Assembly (NCBI RefSeq): GCF_000092045.1
Contig: NC_007766.1
Span: 248,001 to 312,000 of the forward strand
Length of the DNA stretch: 64,000 bases
Direction of reading: 5' to 3'
From: Rhizobium etli CFN 42
GTDB taxonomy: Bacteria > Pseudomonadota > Alphaproteobacteria > Rhizobiales > Rhizobiaceae
The translations under genes were made by a program, and so were the position numbers. Positions 49,588 to 60,631 of the stretch are shown here, in pieces. The notes under the pieces are model-generated. The model had not been told where the DNA came from. It ran no database searches and worked only from the letters and a program-made list of their open reading frames with translations. The first letter of the stretch is position 1; each line of letters begins with the position of its first letter.

Positions 49588-51213
49588 ATGAGCAGGAAAG
49601 AAACGACCGGCCAGGCGATCACCCGTTCGCTTGTCGCCCACGGAATTGACACGATCTTCGGCATCCCCGGCGCCCATATGTATGATTTCAACGACGCGCT
49701 TTATGACGCCGGCGACAAGATCCGGTTCATTCACACCCGACATGAACAGGGCGCAGCCTACATGGCCTACGGCTATGCCAAATCCACCGGCCGGATCGGC
49801 GCCTATACAGTCGTCCCCGGCCCGGGCGTCCTCAATTCCGGCGCGGCCCTCTGCACCGCCTACGGTGCCAATGCGCCGGTGCTCTGCATCACCGGCAACA
49901 TCATGTCGCACCTGATTGGCCGAGGCAGAGGACAGCTGCACGAACTTCCGGATCAGCTCGCGACGATGCGCGGGATTACCAAGACGGCCGAGCGCATCAA
50001 CCACCCGTCCGAGGCCGGTACAGTTATGGCTGGGCTCGTCGCCAAAATGCTCTCTGGCCGCCAAGGCCCGGGAGCGGTCGAAGCCCCTTGGGACGTGTTC
50101 GGACAGTCCGCCCCTGAAATCGACGTTCGGGTTGGCGCGAGAGTGCCTCATCCGGCCGTAAACCCCAATCAGATCGCCGCAGCAGCGGCGTTAATATCAG
50201 GCGCCAGCAATCCGATGATCATGGTCGGTGGCGGCGCGGCGGATGCCAGCGCGGAGATCGCCGCGTTGGCGGAATTGCTGCAGGCGCCCGTCACCTCGCA
50301 TCGCTCCGGCAAGGGCATCGTCCCCGACGACCATCCGATTTATCTGAATTTCGTCGCCGCCTATGAATATTGGAAGAAGGTCGACGTGCTGATCGGGATC
50401 GGCAGCCGGCTCGAATTGCAGTTCATGCGCTGGAAGTGGCTGCCCAAGGGGCTCAAGATCATCCGCATCGATGTCGACCCCACCGAAATGGTCCGCCTCA
50501 AGCCTGATCTCGGCATTGTCGCGGCCGCGAGAGATGGAACGCAGGCTCTAGCCGATGCGGTGGCCGGCTCCCGCCGCGAGGATCGCACGCGCGAATTTGC
50601 CGAGCTCAATGATGAGGCAAAGTCTCGTTTTTCGGCGGTGCAGCCGCAGCTTGGCTATCTCCAAGCCATTCGCGAGGCCCTGCCGAGAGACGGTTTCTTC
50701 GTCGAGGAGATCAGCCAGATGGGCTTTACCGCCCGCTTCGCCTTCCCAGTCTACGGCCCTCGCCAATACGTGACATGCGGTTACCAGGACAATCTTGGTT
50801 TCGGCTTCAACACCGCCTTAGGCGTGAAAGTCGCCCATCCCGACAAAGCCGTGATCTCCGTTTCGGGCGATGGCGGCTTCATGTTCGGCGTCCAGGAACT
50901 TGCCACCGCCGTCCAGCACAAGATCGCCGTCGTCGCCATCGTGTTCAACAATTCCGCCTACGGCAATGTGCTGCGCGACCAGAAGCAAACCTATAAGGGC
51001 CGCACTCTCGGTTCGGATCTGACCAATCCCGATTTCGTCGCCCTCGGAGAGAGCTTCGGCATCCGATCCTTCAGGGCGACGAGCCCCGAAGAATTGAAAA
51101 ACATACTCGAGACAGCGCTCGCACTCGACGAGCCCGTCCTCATCGAAGTGCCCGTCGAAAAGGGATCGGAGGCGAGCCCCTGGCCCTTCATCCATCCGGC
51201 TCCGCACGAATGA
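49588..51213 (+). CDS. Thiamine-diphosphate-dependent enzyme (acetolactate synthase/decarboxylase-like)
   Basis: A 541-aa enzyme of the pyruvate-oxidase/acetolactate-synthase family. The ThDP-activating Glu is in THRHEQGAAYMA near residue 53, read from TRHEQ. The Mg/ThDP motif GDGGFMFGVQELATAVQHKIAVVAIVFNN, in parts, lies near 427-455. The FAD region is partly retained, so FAD dependence is uncertain. It follows an aromatic-type aminotransferase, so decarboxylation or condensation of the resulting 2-oxo acid is a reasonable guess. It is not clearly IlvB: no small subunit is adjacent. GGAG precedes the ATG at 49588. Confidence 0.86.
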   Translation: MSRKETTGQAITRSLVAHGIDTIFGIPGAHMYDFNDALYDAGDKIRFIHTRHEQGAAYMAYGYAKSTGRIGAYTVVPGPGVLNSGAALCTAYGANAPVLCITGNIMSHLIGRGRGQLHELPDQLATMRGITKTAERINHPSEAGTVMAGLVAKMLSGRQGPGAVEAPWDVFGQSAPEIDVRVGARVPHPAVNPNQIAAAAALISGASNPMIMVGGGAADASAEIAALAELLQAPVTSHRSGKGIVPDDHPIYLNFVAAYEYWKKVDVLIGIGSRLELQFMRWKWLPKGLKIIRIDVDPTEMVRLKPDLGIVAAARDGTQALADAVAGSRREDRTREFAELNDEAKSRFSAVQPQLGYLQAIREALPRDGFFVEEISQMGFTARFAFPVYGPRQYVTCGYQDNLGFGFNTALGVKVAHPDKAVISVSGDGGFMFGVQELATAVQHKIAVVAIVFNNSAYGNVLRDQKQTYKGRTLGSDLTNPDFVALGESFGIRSFRATSPEELKNILETALALDEPVLIEVPVEKGSEASPWPFIHPAPHE

Positions 51214-51234
51214 CCGGCAGGACGTGGAGCCCTA

Positions 51235-53433
51235 TCAAGGCGATTTGAGCAAGACCGTCGCCAGCGGAGGCAGCGTCAGCCAGAGCGAATGCGGCCTGCC
51301 GTGCGCGGGTACGGATTCGCTCGACACTGCGCCGTTGACGAGGCCCGAGCCGCCATATTCGCGCGCATCTGTCGTGACCTTCTCGATCCACACGCCGTCC
51401 TGCGGCACGCCGATCCGGTAGCCGTAACGCGGCACCGGCGTGAAATTCGAGACGACAAGGACCGAAGACGAGCGATCGGGGGCGTAACGCAGCATGCCAA
51501 GAACGGAGTTGACGGCATCATCCGCCGCCGCCCAGTCGAAGCCTTCGGAGTGGAAATCGCCGAACTGCAAGGCTGCCTCGTCTTTGTAAAAGCCGTTCAA
51601 ATCCTTGACCAGCCGCTGGAGCCCGGCATGCGCCGGCTGGTCCAGCACATCCCAGGCGATCGACGCATCATGGTTCCACTCGCTCGGCTGGGCGATTTCG
51701 CCTCCCATGAAAATCAGCTTCTTGCCGGGATGGCCCCACATGAAGGCGAGGTAGCTGCGCAGATTGGCGAATTTCTGCCACTCGTCGCCCGGCATCTTGC
51801 CAAGCAGCGAGCCCTTTCCATAGACCACCTCGTCGTGCGAAATCGGCAGGATGAAGCGTTCGGAATAGGCATAGATCATCCCGAAGGTCATCGTGCCGTG
51901 GTGGTAACTCCGGTAGACGGGGTCCTTCTCGATATAGCTCAGGCTGTCATGCATCCAGCCCATGTTCCACTTCATGTCAAAGCCGAGCCCACCCTCTTCC
52001 GGCGGCTTGGTGACGCCGGGCCAGGCCGTCGATTCCTCGGCGATCATCATTGCATGCGGGCAGCGCTCGTGGACGATACTGTTCAGGTGCTTGAAGAATT
52101 CCACCGCTTCCAGGTTCTCACGGCCGCCATACCGGTTCGGAATCCACTCCCCCTCGTTGCGGCTGTAGTCGCGGTAGAGCATCGAGGCGACGGCATCGAC
52201 GCGCAATCCATCGATATGGTAGCGTTCGAGCCATTCAAGCGCGCTGGCGATCAGGAAGCCTTTCACCTCGTTGCGGCCGAGATTGTAGATCAGCGTGTTC
52301 CAGTCGCGATGAAAGCCTTCGCGCGGGTCTTCGTGTTCGTAGAGCGCGGTGCCGTCGAAGCGGGCAAGCCCCCAGACGTCGGTGGGAAAATGGGCCGGCA
52401 CCCAGTCGAGGATTACGCCGATCCCGGCGCCATGGCAGCGGTCGATGAAATAGGCGAGATCCTCAGGCGTGCCATAACGGCCGGTCGGGGCGAAGAGGCC
52501 GAGCGGTTGGTACCCCCAGGAGCCGCCGAAGGGGTGCTCCATGATCGGCAGCAGCTCGATATGGGTGAATCCCATCTCGCGAACATAGGGGACGAGCCGC
52601 TGGCTGAGCTCGACCCAGTCGAGCGACCGCCCGCCATTCTCCCGCAGCCAGGAACCGGCATGCACCTCGTAGACGGAGATCGGCCCCTCCAGTCTTTGCT
52701 GTCGCGACTGGCCTTTCATCCAATTGTCGTCCGTCCATCGAAATCGTGTCGAGGATGCGACGATCGAAGCGGTGGACGGGGCGGCTTCGCTCGCTCTCGC
52801 CACCGGATCGGCCTTCTGCGGCAAGCAGTTTCCATGCGGATCGATGATCTCGAACTTGTATCTTTCGCCGGGCGCCAGCCGGGGCATGAACAGCTCCCAG
52901 ACGCCGGCGGACTGCCGCAGCCGCATCGGGTTTCGCCGCCCGTCCCAGGCATTGAAATCGCCGACAACCGAAACGCGGCGGGCATTCGGCGCCCAGACGG
53001 CGAAGCGAACGCCCGCGACGTCGTCGATCGCCATTTCGACCGCGCCGAGCGTCCGGCTCAGGCTGTAATGGGTGCCCTCGGAGATCAGGTGGAGATCGAG
53101 CTCTCCAAGCAGAAGCCCGAAGCTATAGGGGTCTTCGGTGATCTGCTCGCCATCCGGCCATGTGATCCGCAACCGGTAGTGCATCCTCGAACCCATCGCC
53201 GCCGCAAACAGGCCGGAGGGGTGAGCGATGCTGAAGGGCGTCACCACCCTGCCACTGGCTGCTTCAATGAGATCGACGCCTTCGGCGCCCGGCAGATAGA
53301 CGCGCACGATCGTCATACCGCCGCTCTCGTGCGGACCGAGGATCGAGAATGGATCGCCGTGGCGCCCCTCGATCAAGGCCCAGAGCGCATCGTGCCCGAC
53401 GCCTGCGAGAAATTCAGAGCGTTCAACATTCAT
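51235..53433 (-). CDS. glgB: 1,4-alpha-glucan branching enzyme
   Basis: A 732-aa GH13 enzyme that introduces alpha-1,6 branches into glucan. It has an N-terminal extension and CBM48 (about residues 1-220, with [23 protein letters not shown]), then the barrel with [17 protein letters not shown], nucleophile Asp in [18 protein letters not shown] near 412 and Glu in [14 protein letters not shown] near 462. The ATG at 53433 overlaps the TreS stop (ATGA), with GGGGG upstream. It is last in the glgE-treS-glgB operon, supplying branched acceptor for GlgE. It converges on the ThDP gene with a 21-bp gap. Confidence 0.95.
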   Translation of the reverse strand: MNVERSEFLAGVGHDALWALIEGRHGDPFSILGPHESGGMTIVRVYLPGAEGVDLIEAASGRVVTPFSIAHPSGLFAAAMGSRMHYRLRITWPDGEQITEDPYSFGLLLGELDLHLISEGTHYSLSRTLGAVEMAIDDVAGVRFAVWAPNARRVSVVGDFNAWDGRRNPMRLRQSAGVWELFMPRLAPGERYKFEIIDPHGNCLPQKADPVARASEAAPSTASIVASSTRFRWTDDNWMKGQSRQQRLEGPISVYEVHAGSWLRENGGRSLDWVELSQRLVPYVREMGFTHIELLPIMEHPFGGSWGYQPLGLFAPTGRYGTPEDLAYFIDRCHGAGIGVILDWVPAHFPTDVWGLARFDGTALYEHEDPREGFHRDWNTLIYNLGRNEVKGFLIASALEWLERYHIDGLRVDAVASMLYRDYSRNEGEWIPNRYGGRENLEAVEFFKHLNSIVHERCPHAMMIAEESTAWPGVTKPPEEGGLGFDMKWNMGWMHDSLSYIEKDPVYRSYHHGTMTFGMIYAYSERFILPISHDEVVYGKGSLLGKMPGDEWQKFANLRSYLAFMWGHPGKKLIFMGGEIAQPSEWNHDASIAWDVLDQPAHAGLQRLVKDLNGFYKDEAALQFGDFHSEGFDWAAADDAVNSVLGMLRYAPDRSSSVLVVSNFTPVPRYGYRIGVPQDGVWIEKVTTDAREYGGSGLVNGAVSSESVPAHGRPHSLWLTLPPLATVLLKSP

Positions 53434-56400
53434 GCCGTTACCCCCGCTAAGCGCGATACGATTTCGGTAAGGCCGGCAAGCGGGATCGGCAGCCACTTCG
53501 GCCTGTTGCGGGCTTCATAGGCGACTTCATAGGCGGCCTTTTCGAGAAGAAAGGCATCGAGAATCCTCCGCCGTTGATCTGGCGGCGTGGCGAGAGCTTT
53601 CGATGCGGAGACCGCCTGCCAATAGGCATCGAGAAAGGCCTTCTCGGCATTGCGCCCGAAACGGGCGATGGCGCCCCGGCGCACCTCGTTCTCGTGTTCG
53701 GTGACCGCGTCATTGTCGAGCTGGGCGGTGGCGACGAGATAGCTGAGCGACCTCAGAAGCCCGGCGACATCTCGCAACGGAACCGTCTTCGCCCGACGCT
53801 CCGCGAGATTTTTGGCGGGCTCGCCTTCGAAGTCGATAATGACGGCATCGCCCTCGCTGACCAGGATCTGGCCGAGATGGAAGTCGCCATGCGTGCGCGT
53901 CATCAGCGTGCCGCGGGCGCTCTCCGCCAGGCTCGCGCCAAGCTCCACGAGCTCAGAACGGCGCTCCCGAAGCGGACGAGCGAGCAGATCGATCGGGGGA
54001 TCGGCATTTTCCTCGCGTTCTGCCAGTTTCGACATGGCATAGGCGACTTCGCCCGCCACCGCCTTCTTGATCGCCTCGACCTCATCGTCGCGGGCGACGA
54101 CAGGGCTGAAAGCTTCATCCGCGTTTTCCCCGGAAAGCACGACATGCAACTCGCCCAGCCTCATGCCGATCATGGCGACGAAGCTGATCAGCGGCTGGAA
54201 TACGTCATCGCCAGGCTCGACCGCCGGGTCGTTCAGCACGAGTTCGTCGGCGCCGCGGCGCAGATTGTTCAGCATCCAGTTCCAGGCGTCGCCCTGGTTG
54301 CGGATCGCGCCCTGAACAATGATCAAGGTCGAGCGGCGCCCGCTGGAATCGGTGTGCGCGACCTCGCCGAGCAGTGGAGCGGTGTGATCGTAACCGGCGC
54401 ATGTGAGAAACCGCGTCATCTCGACCTCCGGATGGACACCCGGGAAGATATGCCGGATCAGCTTGATCATGGCGACGTCACCGACGATCAGCGAGCTGTT
54501 CGATTGCTCGGCCGAAAGCCAATGAACCGGCATCCCGTCGGTGACCTGCAGGCGGTCGAGCCGCTCGGTGCCGAGAAATTCGAGCGTTCCGGTACGTCCG
54601 GTGATGCGCGAGCGGTCGGCAAGCCCGCGCAGGATGCCGCGCGCCATCGGCTCGACCGCGAACCCATCCGTCAGGAAGCCGACCCGCCTGCCTTGACGAA
54701 CCCGCCCAAGCGCAAGCTGCTGCGTCAGAGCGGTGGGTTGCGCATCATCCCAGGCGACCGCCAGCGGCAACTGATAGGATTCGCTGTGATCCGGCAGGTC
54801 CACCTCCAATTCGCCCAGAACGATCCCCTCGGCATAGGGAATTGGCGTCGCCGAGATTAGGCGAGCCGCCTGAAGCGGCTGGTCCTTTGCGCCGAACCAC
54901 CGTCGCTTGGCGAGGTAAGCGGGCAGAATTTCATTGCTGAGGACGCGTCCCAGGCGGGGCTCGTCGACGAGATCGAGCAGGCCGCGGCGGAGGACCATCG
55001 TCACGAGATCGGGAAGCTGTTCGGGCGGCGCGGTGCGCCATGCCGGCGGGTCAGCATCGGCCTGCAGTTGGAACCAGAAGAAGCCGTAGGGCGGCAGCGT
55101 CAAGAGATATGTCAGTTGTCCGATGGGCGGAAAGGGCGACATGCCGGTCAGTTCGATCGGCACGCGGCCCTCGAAGCTCGACAGGTCGAGCTCCACTGCC
55201 TGCGGTAGCCGCGACAGGTTTGCGACGCACATCAGCGTCTCGCCGTCATATTCCCGGAGATAGGCGAGGATCTTGCGATTTTCAGGTGAGAGAAACCGCA
55301 GCGAACCGCGCCCGAAGGCCGGATGCCTGCCGCGCAACGCCAGCATCTTGCGCGTCCAGTTAAGCAGCGAATGCGCGTCGGTGCTCTGGGCTTCGACGTT
55401 GACGGCCTCGAAGCCATAAAGCGGATCGGCGATCAACGGCAGGACGAGACGCGCCGGGTCCGTCCGGGAGAAGCCGCCGTTGCGGTCGGGTGACCATTGC
55501 ATCGGCGTCCGCACCCCGTCGCGGTCGCCGAGATAGATGTTGTCGCCCATGCCGATCTCATCGCCGTAATAGATGACGGGTGTCCCCGGCATCGACAGCA
55601 GAAGCGCGTTCATCAGCTCTATGCGCCGGCGGTCGCGCTCCATCAGCGGTGCCAGACGTCGCCTGATGCCGAGATTGATGCGGGCGCGCTTGTCGGAAGC
55701 ATAGGTCTCCCAGAGATAGTCGCGCTCGGCGTCGGTGACCATCTCAAGCGTCAGCTCGTCGTGGTTGCGCAGAAAGATCGCCCATTGGCAATTCTCCGGG
55801 ATTTCAGGCGTCTGGCGCAGGATGTCGGTGATTGGGAAGCGGTCTTCCTTGGCGATCGCCATGTACATGCGCGGCATCAGCGGGAAGTGGAATGCCATAT
55901 GGCATTCGTCGCCCTCGCCGAAATATTCGCGCGTGTCCTCGGGCCATTGATTGGCCTCGGCAAGCAGCATCACGCCGGGATGAGTTGCGTCGAGGGCGGC
56001 ACGGATGCGCTTGAGGATCGCATGGGTCTCGGGTAGATTTTCGTTGATCGTCCCCTCGCGCTCGACAAGGTACGGAATCGCATCGAGGCGGAAACCGTCG
56101 ATGCCGGTCTCCAGCCAGAAGCGCATCACCTTCAGCAGTTCCTCCATGACAAGTGGACTGTCGAAATTGAGGTCCGGCTGATGGGAATAGAACCGGTGCC
56201 AGTAATAGGCGCCGGCGACCGAATCCCATGTCCAGTTCGATTTTTCCGTATCGAGGAAGATGATGCGCGTTTCCGGGAATTTCTGATCGCTATCCGACCA
56301 GACATAGAAGTTGCGCTCCGGCGATCCCGCCGGCGCCTGGCGTGCGCGTTGGAACCAGGGATGCTGGTCGGAGGTGTGATTGATGACGAGCTCGATGATG

Positions 56401-56711
56401 ACGCGGATATGGCGCTGGTGGGCGGCATCGACGAAAGCACGGAAATCCTCCATGGTCCCGTAATCCGGGCTGACATTGCCGTAGTCGGCGATGTCATAAC
56501 CATCGTCACGGCGCGGTGAGGGAAAGAAAGGCAAAAGCCAGATGGCGTTGACGCCGAGGGCTGCGATGTGATCGAGCTTCTGGTGCAGGCCGGCAAAATC
56601 GCCGACGCCATCGCCATTGGCGTCGTAGAACGACTTGATGTGCAACTGATAGATGATCGCATCCTTGTACCAGAGCAGCGGGTCGACGCTACCGGGATTC
56701 ATCGTGTCCAT
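53430..56711 (-). CDS. treS: Trehalose synthase/maltokinase fusion
   Basis: A 1093-aa two-enzyme protein. Residues about 1-555 are a GH13 trehalose synthase that interconverts trehalose and maltose, with [22 protein letters not shown], nucleophile Asp in [16 protein letters not shown] near 208, Glu in [11 protein letters not shown] near 248 and Asp in [11 protein letters not shown] near 315. Residues about 570-1093 are a maltokinase (Pep2/Mak) with the kinase-like catalytic motif [11 protein letters not shown] near 943 and [14 protein letters not shown]. Together they turn trehalose into maltose-1-phosphate, the GlgE substrate. The ATG follows the glgE stop directly (TGAATG). Confidence 0.94.
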   Translation of the reverse strand: MDTMNPGSVDPLLWYKDAIIYQLHIKSFYDANGDGVGDFAGLHQKLDHIAALGVNAIWLLPFFPSPRRDDGYDIADYGNVSPDYGTMEDFRAFVDAAHQRHIRVIIELVINHTSDQHPWFQRARQAPAGSPERNFYVWSDSDQKFPETRIIFLDTEKSNWTWDSVAGAYYWHRFYSHQPDLNFDSPLVMEELLKVMRFWLETGIDGFRLDAIPYLVEREGTINENLPETHAILKRIRAALDATHPGVMLLAEANQWPEDTREYFGEGDECHMAFHFPLMPRMYMAIAKEDRFPITDILRQTPEIPENCQWAIFLRNHDELTLEMVTDAERDYLWETYASDKRARINLGIRRRLAPLMERDRRRIELMNALLLSMPGTPVIYYGDEIGMGDNIYLGDRDGVRTPMQWSPDRNGGFSRTDPARLVLPLIADPLYGFEAVNVEAQSTDAHSLLNWTRKMLALRGRHPAFGRGSLRFLSPENRKILAYLREYDGETLMCVANLSRLPQAVELDLSSFEGRVPIELTGMSPFPPIGQLTYLLTLPPYGFFWFQLQADADPPAWRTAPPEQLPDLVTMVLRRGLLDLVDEPRLGRVLSNEILPAYLAKRRWFGAKDQPLQAARLISATPIPYAEGIVLGELEVDLPDHSESYQLPLAVAWDDAQPTALTQQLALGRVRQGRRVGFLTDGFAVEPMARGILRGLADRSRITGRTGTLEFLGTERLDRLQVTDGMPVHWLSAEQSNSSLIVGDVAMIKLIRHIFPGVHPEVEMTRFLTCAGYDHTAPLLGEVAHTDSSGRRSTLIIVQGAIRNQGDAWNWMLNNLRRGADELVLNDPAVEPGDDVFQPLISFVAMIGMRLGELHVVLSGENADEAFSPVVARDDEVEAIKKAVAGEVAYAMSKLAEREENADPPIDLLARPLRERRSELVELGASLAESARGTLMTRTHGDFHLGQILVSEGDAVIIDFEGEPAKNLAERRAKTVPLRDVAGLLRSLSYLVATAQLDNDAVTEHENEVRRGAIARFGRNAEKAFLDAYWQAVSASKALATPPDQRRRILDAFLLEKAAYEVAYEARNRPKWLPIPLAGLTEIVSRLAGVTA

Positions 56712-59700
56712 TCATGCCTCCGCTGCGCGAACGCGCCAGATCGCAAAGGGCAGTATCTGAGGATTGAAACTCACTCTCTGCCATTTGCCGTTCCACCTGA
56801 ATCGGTGCCCCGTCACCAAATCCTCGGCGTCGAGCGCGGCGCCATCATCCAACGACCACTTCCAAAGCGGCAGTTCGATATCGCTTTCCTGAAAATTGTA
56901 GGGGTCGAGGCTGATCGCGATCAGCAAGACATTGTCGCGGGCGCGACTCGCCTTTTCGAAGAACAGGATGTTGTCGTTCCAGGCGTTCAGCAGCGTCAGC
57001 CCGAGATGCGAATGAAGCGCGGTGTTTTCGTTCCGGATGCGGTTCAGCATCCGGATTTCAGCGATGATGTTGCCCGGCCGGTCGTAATCCCAGGCGCGGA
57101 TCTCGTATTTTTCGCTATCGGCATATTCCTTGCGCTTAGCGTCGGGACGCCCCTCGCAAAGTTCGAAACCGTTATAGACGCCCCACAGTCCCGACAGCGT
57201 GGCGGCCAATGCAGCGCGGATCAGGAAGGCCGGGCGGGGCGCGTTCTGGAGAAAATCCGGATTGATGTCATGAGTGTTGACGAAGAAATGCGGGCGGAAG
57301 AATTCCTTGGGCGCCGTTTCGGTCAGCTCGCGCATATATTGCTCGAGCTCCCACTTGGTATTGCGCCAGGTGAAATAAGTATAGGACTGGGAGAAGCCGA
57401 TCTTCGCCAACCGGTACATGACCTTCGGCCTGGTGAAGGCTTCCGACAGGAAGACGACCTCGGGATGACGCGCCCTGATATCCCCGATCAGCCATTCCCA
57501 AAACGGGAAGGGCTTGGTGTGCGGATTGTCGACGCGAAACAGCTTGACGCCCTGGTCGACCCAAAGCTGGACGATATCCCTGAGTTCCACCCACAGAGAG
57601 GGCAGCGCATCTTTCGTATAGAAATCGACATTGACGATGTCCTCGTATTTCTTCGGCGGGTTCTCTGCATATTTGATCGTGCCATCAGGCCTCCAGTCGA
57701 ACCAGCCGGGATGCTCCGTCAGCCAGGGATGATCGGGCGAAGCCTGTATTGCGAGGTCGAGCGCGATCTCCAGCCCATGCCGGCCCGCCTCCTCGACCAG
57801 CCGGCCGAAATCTTCGAAATCGCCGAGCTCGGGATGAATGGCATCATGGCCGCCCTCCTCTGAGCCGATGGCATAGGGACTTCCGGGATCGCCGGGTGCT
57901 GCCTTCAGGCTGTTGTTGCGCCCCTTCCGGTTGGTCGTTCCAATCGGATGGATCGGAGGGAAATAGAGCACGTCGAACCCCATATCTCGGATATCCGCCA
58001 ACCTCGGGATGACATCGTCAAAGGTGCCGTGCCGGTTCGGATCGCCGCTCTGCGAGCGCGGGAAAATCTGGTACCAGCTGGCAAAGGCCGCCGATTTGCG
58101 TTCGGCATCGATGGCGCTTGTCGTGGAGCGTAGCCGGAAAGGCCGCCTGTCAGCCTTATTCATCAACTCGGCGGTTTCGGGGTCGAGCAGGATTGCCGTG
58201 CGCTCGGCATCCGACGCGTTTTCAAGACTGTCGATGAGCGCCTGCAAGTCGGCGCCGACTGCTGGCGGCGCTTCGGTCTTCGCGGCGCGGACGAGGTTCA
58301 ATCCCTCCTGAAGCTCCAGCTTCAGGTCCAGCCTGGCGTCGTTCTTCTTGGTCAGCTCGTAGCGGAAGATCGCGAAGGCGTTCTTCCACGCCTCGACCGC
58401 GAATTCATAGCGCCCGACGCGTTCCAGCAGGAATTCGGCACGCCAGCGGTCGTTCTCGACCAGTTGCATCTCGGTTTCTTTCCATTCGGCCATGGCGTCG
58501 TGCGGCCGCCAGAGCAGGACGGCCGCGATCGGGTCGTGGCCGTCGGCGAATATATCGGCCTCGACGGTGGCCATCTCGCCGACCACACGCTTGATGGGAA
58601 AGCGTCCGTCATCGACCCGCGGCATGATGTTTTCGATGGCAAGCCGCGGCGAAGCGATCGCTTGCTCGACGTCGAGAGGGGGGCGGGATGTGATCGGTTC
58701 CGGCGCTTTGCTTTCGACGATCCGGGTCTCCCCTGCCCGCAGGCGCAGGACTGCCCCATCGGCCGCGACGGGCAGATAACCGGAGGCCGCCTCGCGAAGC
58801 GCCGTCATCGGGGCGGATGCGCTTCTCCTGAGGTCCCTGTTAATCAGGACGAACCGCACATTCGATGCGCAACGGAGATCCCGCTCCTCGGATTGCACTA
58901 GGGCCGACACCGGTCCATTGGCGTTGCGGATCAGGCGAAGCGATGGAGCGTGCGCATGGCCGGCCCTACCGATCTCGGCATTGGCGACGCGTATCTCGGA
59001 GGAGATGTCGAAGGCGAGATCATGGCGCAGCCTCCGCAGCCCGGAACCATCGCCGTGGGTCGGATCAAGCGGTGTCGCCGCACCATATTCGAAACCCATG
59101 GGAACCATGAGACCGCCGCCGAGCGAGGCGGCAAGGCGCAGCGCTCTCACGGCGCGCCGCTCGAGGATTTCTCGGCTCTCGGTCCCGTGTGCAATGCGCC
59201 TGGCGAATGGCGGTTCGGGAAAGGCGACCTGCCAGCCGAGCGCCTCCTGGACGCGATGCTCCTCGACAAACCATCTCTCGTCGAGATCCCACCAGGCCAT
59301 CGATGAAAAGCATCCCGAGAAGCCCGCATCCGCGATCGCTCTTCTTACCGCAAAATCGGTGCCGGGCGTCCAGGCGAGGAAGTGCGCGTCAGCCTTCTCG
59401 CGCACCGCAGCGATCAGCGATTTGAAAAGCGCCGGCGCGGCGCGATCGATCCCGAGCACCCGGTAACCGGAAAGGCCGAGCCCGGACAGCCGCCACAGCC
59501 GTTCGGTCCACTCCCCCAACAAACGCAATTGCCGCTCGGACCCGATCGTGTTCATCGGCTCCGCCGGATCGAGCGGCGAGCGTCGAGGATCGACCGGACG
59601 AAAGCCCGCTTGCGCATCGCCGACTTTCCCGTCGAGCATCAGGTCCATCATCAGGCCGACACCGCTCTTCTCCGCGGCCTCCGCCAGGCGCGATATCCCA

Positions 59701-59939
59701 TCATCGACCGCGCTTCCGAGCTGCAGTTCAGGATCGAGACGTTCGTAATCCCGGGAGGTAAAGACGCTGCAGTCCCCGCCTCGGTCGAAGAGCGGCGCCG
59801 TCAGAACATAATCAAAGCCGGTATCCGCCGCATGGCCGAAAACCTCGCGCCATGCATCGATGCCTTGGAGAAGTAGCGGGTTGACATAATAGATCCGGGG
59901 TGGGGTGCTGAACGCACCCTGCTTCGCAGAGAGTAACAT
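56712..59939 (-). CDS. glgE: Alpha-1,4-glucan:maltose-1-phosphate maltosyltransferase with long N-terminal extension
   Basis: A 1075-aa enzyme that transfers maltose from maltose-1-phosphate to alpha-glucan. The C-terminal part (from about residue 400) is a standard GlgE: FASWYQIFPRSQSGDPNRHGTF, nucleophile Asp in LFRVDNPHTKPFPFWEWL near 803, Glu in FLSEAFTRPKVM near 831, and Asp in FVNTHDINPDF near 893. The first roughly 400 residues are extra compared with about 660-700 aa GlgE proteins; they look like a degenerate GH13-type barrel (YYVNPLLLQGIDAW at the start). The ATG at 59939 is preferred because the predicted promoter at 59970-59994 lies upstream of it; GTG 59996 would fall before that promoter. 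Confidence 0.93.
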   Translation of the reverse strand: MLLSAKQGAFSTPPRIYYVNPLLLQGIDAWREVFGHAADTGFDYVLTAPLFDRGGDCSVFTSRDYERLDPELQLGSAVDDGISRLAEAAEKSGVGLMMDLMLDGKVGDAQAGFRPVDPRRSPLDPAEPMNTIGSERQLRLLGEWTERLWRLSGLGLSGYRVLGIDRAAPALFKSLIAAVREKADAHFLAWTPGTDFAVRRAIADAGFSGCFSSMAWWDLDERWFVEEHRVQEALGWQVAFPEPPFARRIAHGTESREILERRAVRALRLAASLGGGLMVPMGFEYGAATPLDPTHGDGSGLRRLRHDLAFDISSEIRVANAEIGRAGHAHAPSLRLIRNANGPVSALVQSEERDLRCASNVRFVLINRDLRRSASAPMTALREAASGYLPVAADGAVLRLRAGETRIVESKAPEPITSRPPLDVEQAIASPRLAIENIMPRVDDGRFPIKRVVGEMATVEADIFADGHDPIAAVLLWRPHDAMAEWKETEMQLVENDRWRAEFLLERVGRYEFAVEAWKNAFAIFRYELTKKNDARLDLKLELQEGLNLVRAAKTEAPPAVGADLQALIDSLENASDAERTAILLDPETAELMNKADRRPFRLRSTTSAIDAERKSAAFASWYQIFPRSQSGDPNRHGTFDDVIPRLADIRDMGFDVLYFPPIHPIGTTNRKGRNNSLKAAPGDPGSPYAIGSEEGGHDAIHPELGDFEDFGRLVEEAGRHGLEIALDLAIQASPDHPWLTEHPGWFDWRPDGTIKYAENPPKKYEDIVNVDFYTKDALPSLWVELRDIVQLWVDQGVKLFRVDNPHTKPFPFWEWLIGDIRARHPEVVFLSEAFTRPKVMYRLAKIGFSQSYTYFTWRNTKWELEQYMRELTETAPKEFFRPHFFVNTHDINPDFLQNAPRPAFLIRAALAATLSGLWGVYNGFELCEGRPDAKRKEYADSEKYEIRAWDYDRPGNIIAEIRMLNRIRNENTALHSHLGLTLLNAWNDNILFFEKASRARDNVLLIAISLDPYNFQESDIELPLWKWSLDDGAALDAEDLVTGHRFRWNGKWQRVSFNPQILPFAIWRVRAAEA

Positions 59940-59969
59940 CGGCCGCCGCCTCGTGTTGCTTTTCAGGCA

Positions 59970-59994
59970 AACTTCTTTTGACGGAGGTTGTTCC
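59970..59994 (-). promoter_or_regulatory. Near-consensus EcfG-type promoter for the glgE operon
   Basis: On the minus strand GGAAC (59990-59994) is followed after 16 bases by AGTT (59970-59973), differing from CGTT at one base. The predicted transcript starts about 20 bases before the ATG at 59939. It is the weakest of the six candidates. Confidence 0.5.
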
Positions 59995-60199
59995 ACTCAA
60001 CTCGTCAATTCACGGGTGCATGGGACATGGGAAGACGGGACGCGCCTGCGCGGCGAGATGGGACATCACATCTTCAGGCAGGTCGATCTCGCGCAACGAG
60101 AGAAGGAAGTCCTCACGATTTGCCGGTAGAGATATCGCCGCCACGCGCTAAAAGATCCTCTGACTGTTTCCGATCCGGAACGAGCGGTTGAGCCCATCA

Positions 60200-60562
60200 A
60201 TGCTTAGATCAATAGTCTTCATCACCGCCCTTACGGCTTGCATACCCTGCCTCGCCTCCTGGAGCATCGAGACCGATCGCTCGACACCTGATAAGCACGG
60301 CCTGTTCGAAATCCGCGAGGAGGCCAGGCGTTTCATCGCACAGGAGAACGCCAAGGGGCACGAGCGCTGGGACGTGCTGGAACCGAACGCGAAGGTGCTG
60401 GTGCCTCGATGCGCCGTCCCGCTCCAGGCGCAATGGACGCCGAAGAGCCTCGGCCGCTCGAAGCCTAGCGTCATGGTGATCTGCACGACCGCTGCCCCGA
60501 ACGCAGTGATGAAGGGGTGGGATATATTCGTGCCGGTGAAGCAGAAATCGGGCAGCCCTTAA
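60200..60562 (+). CDS. Small exported hypothetical protein (120 aa)
   Basis: Unrecognised. The N-terminus is a signal peptide (LRSIVFITALTACIPCLAS, cleaved near residue 21). The mature part is basic, with EEARRFIAQENAKGHERWDVL and a C-terminal stretch SVMVICTTAAPNAVMKGWDIFVPV. It has cysteines at positions that could form one disulfide in the periplasm. No clear ribosome site precedes the ATG at 60200; a TTG at 60188 is an alternative. It is preceded by 260 bp that hold the glgE promoter. Confidence 0.6.
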   Translation: MLRSIVFITALTACIPCLASWSIETDRSTPDKHGLFEIREEARRFIAQENAKGHERWDVLEPNAKVLVPRCAVPLQAQWTPKSLGRSKPSVMVICTTAAPNAVMKGWDIFVPVKQKSGSP

Positions 60563-60631
60563 AGGCAGGCATCCAAACGAGACTTGATGCAGTGGCTAAA
60601 GTCAATGCAGTTGCAATGGAGGCAACAGGAC

